A stretch of DNA of 64,000 nt from Hyphomonas chukchiensis (lineage in GTDB: Bacteria; Pseudomonadota; Alphaproteobacteria; Caulobacterales; Hyphomonadaceae): assembly GCF_000682695.1 (NCBI RefSeq), contig NZ_AWFG01000012.1, positions 1 through 64,000 of the forward strand. The letters run 5' to 3'. The translations under genes and the position numbers were made by a program. The notes under the pieces are model-generated. The model was not told the origin of the DNA, searched no databases, and saw only the letters and a list, made by a program, of their open reading frames with translations. This document shows positions 62,103 through 64,000 of the stretch, piece after piece (position 1 is the stretch's first letter; each line of letters opens with the position of its first letter).

Positions 62103-62233
62103 TGGGACGGGTCCTCGAAATGCATGTGAAGCCGAGCATACGGCTCGCCAAACCGATTGCGCACCTGCTATCAGCAGATGCTATGATTGGCCAGCGCCCT
62201 TGCGCGCATTGCCGGTAGCAAAGGACGCGTCGC

Positions 62234-62830
62234 ATGCGAGACAGGTTTTTCTTCCCGGCCGCGCTGGTTGTTGTCTGCCTGATGGTCTTTTTTGCCATCC
62301 GTCCAGCTATTGGCGCCCTCCCGTCAGGCACCGTTACAGGCGATGGTGTCCATTATGACAAGATCGTCGTCGAGGGGAACTATCTCCACAAGATATATGC
62401 GGGCGGCAATGCAAAGACCGAACTGGTCGACGGGCCGGATGGCAAGCGTGTCCTCCTGATCGAGGCGGATGCGGGGGCATTGCGTGATGAGCCGGAGCTT
62501 GGGCCCCACTTCCGGTTGGCCGCCGATATCGAAATCCAGTTTGCAGGCCAGACGGTGCGCACGACCGTGCGGGCGCGCCCCGCCGAAGATAAGGGCGCCA
62601 TGCAGATCGCGCTGAATTATTCCGCCGGTCGGGTCGGAGAATCAGGCTGGAAGATTTTCGACCTCAAGCCCGGATTCAATGACTTCAGCTTCGACTATGA
62701 CGTCCCGCTGATCGAAGGCAATCAGGGGGTCGATTATTTCGGCATTCGGCCCGTCGTGCCCGACAAGAGCCGCGCCCTGCTCGTCGAACGCGTCACGTTC
62801 GAGCGGCTGGGCCCATGGAAGAAAGATTAG
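62234..62830 (+). CDS. Hypothetical protein with N-terminal membrane anchor (198 aa)
   Basis: The protein opens with a short hydrophobic segment (about residues 5-27) that is either a signal peptide or an anchor. The rest is a beta-rich soluble domain with VTGDGVHYDKIVVEGNYLHKIYAGG, IQFAGQTVRTTVRARPAEDKG and FDLKPGFNDFSFDYDVP, a pattern like a carbohydrate-binding beta sandwich. No catalytic motif or family was recognised. It converges on the amidase gene with a 4-base overlap. Confidence 0.65.
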   Translation: MRDRFFFPAALVVVCLMVFFAIRPAIGALPSGTVTGDGVHYDKIVVEGNYLHKIYAGGNAKTELVDGPDGKRVLLIEADAGALRDEPELGPHFRLAADIEIQFAGQTVRTTVRARPAEDKGAMQIALNYSAGRVGESGWKIFDLKPGFNDFSFDYDVPLIEGNQGVDYFGIRPVVPDKSRALLVERVTFERLGPWKKD

Positions 62831-64000
62831 CCGGCCTGAAGGGGCGGCCGCTCGGTTGCGACACCAAGGGCCTGTTCGAGCGCCCGGCCGAAAGCGAGCA
62901 TCGGCCCTTCCCGGAAAAGCGGCGCCCAGAGCGAAATGGCGACCGGCGTGCGGGCCGTCGGCGCGTCAGGATTGGCTTCGGAGTCGAATAGCGTCCGGGG
63001 CTTTGTCGTGTCGAAGCCGCAGCGCATCGCCAGGCACGGGTGACCGGTATAGTTCGTTGGCGTCAGCATGCCGCTCGAAAAGCTGGGACCAATGACAACG
63101 TCCACATCCGCAAAGGCCGTCTGCATGGCCTGCATCCACAGGCGGCGCAGGCGATCCACCTGAATCAGGTCGACAGCGCTGATGAAGCGGGCCCCGCGGA
63201 AGCTGTTCGGCCACGCTTCCGGATCCTGCCAGGTCAGCTCGTCATCGCGGCCTGACAGTGTGAGATCTTCAAAGGCGGCCGCCGCTTCAGCGGTGAGCTG
63301 CAGGGAGAGCGGATCGGATGGCAGGTCGGGCAGGGTGAAAGGCACGGGTTTGGCGCCGAGGCCCTTTGCGACGTCGATCGCGTTCCTCTCCGTCTGCGTT
63401 GCCGCCTCCAGCCAGGCCGGATCAATGCCGAGGCGCAGGCCTGTGATGGGTGTGCGGAAGTCATAGGTGAATCCGGCAGCGATAGAGCCGGCATCGGCGG
63501 GATCGAAGCCATTGATGGCGTCGAGGACAAGCGCGCAGTCTTCGACAGATCGGGCAATCGGCCCGCATTTGTCGAGCGACCAGCAAAGCGCCATGCCCCC
63601 TGCCCGGCTGACCCTGCCGAAGGTAGGCCTGAGCGCGGTGACGCCGCAGCGCATGGCTGGTGAAACCAGTGAGCCAAGCGTTTCGGTGCCGATTGAAAAG
63701 GCGCAGAGGCCTGCGGCCGTGGCGCTGGCTGAGCCCGCGCTGGACCCGGACGAGCCTTCGCGGATATCGAACGGGTTGCGCGTGACACCGCCAAACCAGA
63801 CATCGCCATAGGCCAGCGCGCCGCATGTGGTCTTGCCCAGCAGGATCGCGCCGGCCTCGGCAAGTTTGCGAACGATGGCGCTGTCGCCCTCAGAGGCGCG
63901 GGTCTTGTAGGGTGCGGCGCCCCAGGTCGTCGGGGCGCCTTCGGCATCGAACAGGTCTTTCAGGCCATAGGGAATGCCATGCAGGGGGCCGCGCACCTTG
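62827..64000 (-). CDS. Amidase-signature enzyme (5' end beyond window)
   Basis: The C-terminal 390 residues of an amidase-signature hydrolase are present. The catalytic Ser-Ser-Lys triad can be placed as Lys in IPYGLKDLF, Ser in REGSSGSSAGSASAT, and Ser in GTETLGSLVSPAMRCG. These enzymes hydrolyse amides; the GatA relatives work in tRNA amidation, but there is no gatC or gatB here. The frame continues past the right edge, so the gene is truncated by the window. The substrate is unknown. Confidence 0.9.
   Translation of the reverse strand, partial: KVRGPLHGIPYGLKDLFDAEGAPTTWGAAPYKTRASEGDSAIVRKLAEAGAILLGKTTCGALAYGDVWFGGVTRNPFDIREGSSGSSAGSASATAAGLCAFSIGTETLGSLVSPAMRCGVTALRPTFGRVSRAGGMALCWSLDKCGPIARSVEDCALVLDAINGFDPADAGSIAAGFTYDFRTPITGLRLGIDPAWLEAATQTERNAIDVAKGLGAKPVPFTLPDLPSDPLSLQLTAEAAAAFEDLTLSGRDDELTWQDPEAWPNSFRGARFISAVDLIQVDRLRRLWMQAMQTAFADVDVVIGPSFSSGMLTPTNYTGHPCLAMRCGFDTTKPRTLFDSEANPDAPTARTPVAISLWAPLFREGPMLAFGRALEQALGVATERPPLQAG

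Noticed and set aside
1-64000. tRNA, rRNA or prophage genes
   Set aside because: I looked for T-loop GGTTCGAAT-type sequences, rRNA motifs, integrases and phage structural genes and found none.

Overview
This window is chromosomal DNA from an alphaproteobacterium of the Caulobacterales/Hyphomonadaceae type and almost certainly contains the chromosome replication origin. The placement rests on gene order (hemE beside ppsR; rho-mnmE-mnmG-rsmG-parA-parB on one side; maf-aroE-coaE-dnaQ with secB, a Tim44-like gene, mltA and an smr gene on the other). It also rests on genes typical of this group (DUF1465/RcdA, DUF1013/TrcR, an NtrZ-like protein, a CenR-like regulator) and on two exact CtrA boxes with a cluster of GANTC sites between hemE and ppsR. 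Codon use looks uniformly GC-rich. I saw no prophage, insertion sequence, CRISPR array, rRNA or tRNA gene. Identification is from reading the sequence; no database search was made.

Layout. 0-7.7 kb: a lipoprotein, a small membrane protein, an M24 peptidase, hisF-hisE, a DUF6065-like protein, a YbaK-type deacylase and a TonB-dependent receptor. 7.9-13.1 kb: a TPR-sulfotransferase divergent from the receptor, an aldo/keto reductase and ftsK. 13.4-21.4 kb: a FAS1 protein, an ammonium transporter, a UbiH-type hydroxylase facing a four-gene cluster (thioredoxin/CnoX-like, LON domain, Trm112, DUF971), then lolA and xthA. 21.5-27.1 kb: an OmpR-type regulator, an L,D-transpeptidase, a YggS protein, a ThiE-like protein, a transporter, the NtrZ-like protein and a porin. 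27.3-31.8 kb: DUF3576 lipoprotein, leuS, lptE, holA.

31.8-41.4 kb: parB, parA, rsmG, mnmG, mnmE, rho, hemJ, hemH, hemE, all on the minus strand and so reading away from the origin. Two parS sites lie inside rsmG and mnmG. 41.43-41.77 kb: oriC. 41.8-48.4 kb: ppsR, maf, aroE, coaE and dnaQ, then the Tim44-like gene, mltA and the smr gene, reading away on the plus strand, with secB reversed. 48.4-64 kb: trcR, a quinone oxidoreductase, DUF1192, rcdA, an acyltransferase, a TetR regulator divergent from a carbonic anhydrase, a LysE exporter, ppa, a monooxygenase-fold protein, a 2OG-oxygenase-like protein, a lipoprotein methyltransferase, hsp20, a GST, a glycosyltransferase, a RibD-type deaminase, gpmA, an AGE epimerase, a hypothetical protein and an amidase cut by the window end.

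How it fits together: CtrA boxes and CcrM-type GANTC sites at oriC, ParAB with parS about 7 kb away, FtsK, the CtrA-turnover adaptor RcdA and TrcR are the replication, segregation and cell-cycle parts of a Caulobacter-like dimorphic cell.

The most unusual thing I found is a family of degenerate repeat arrays with a strict 11-bp period (consensus about CGSGAAYGGWC). They occur in three intergenic regions and, in frame, inside the smr gene. I do not recognise them as a described element. Other points worth checking are a ROSE-like RNA thermometer before hsp20, a perfect 17-bp palindrome between the TetR regulator and the carbonic anhydrase, and cysteines in the ferrochelatase tail that suggest an iron-sulfur cluster.
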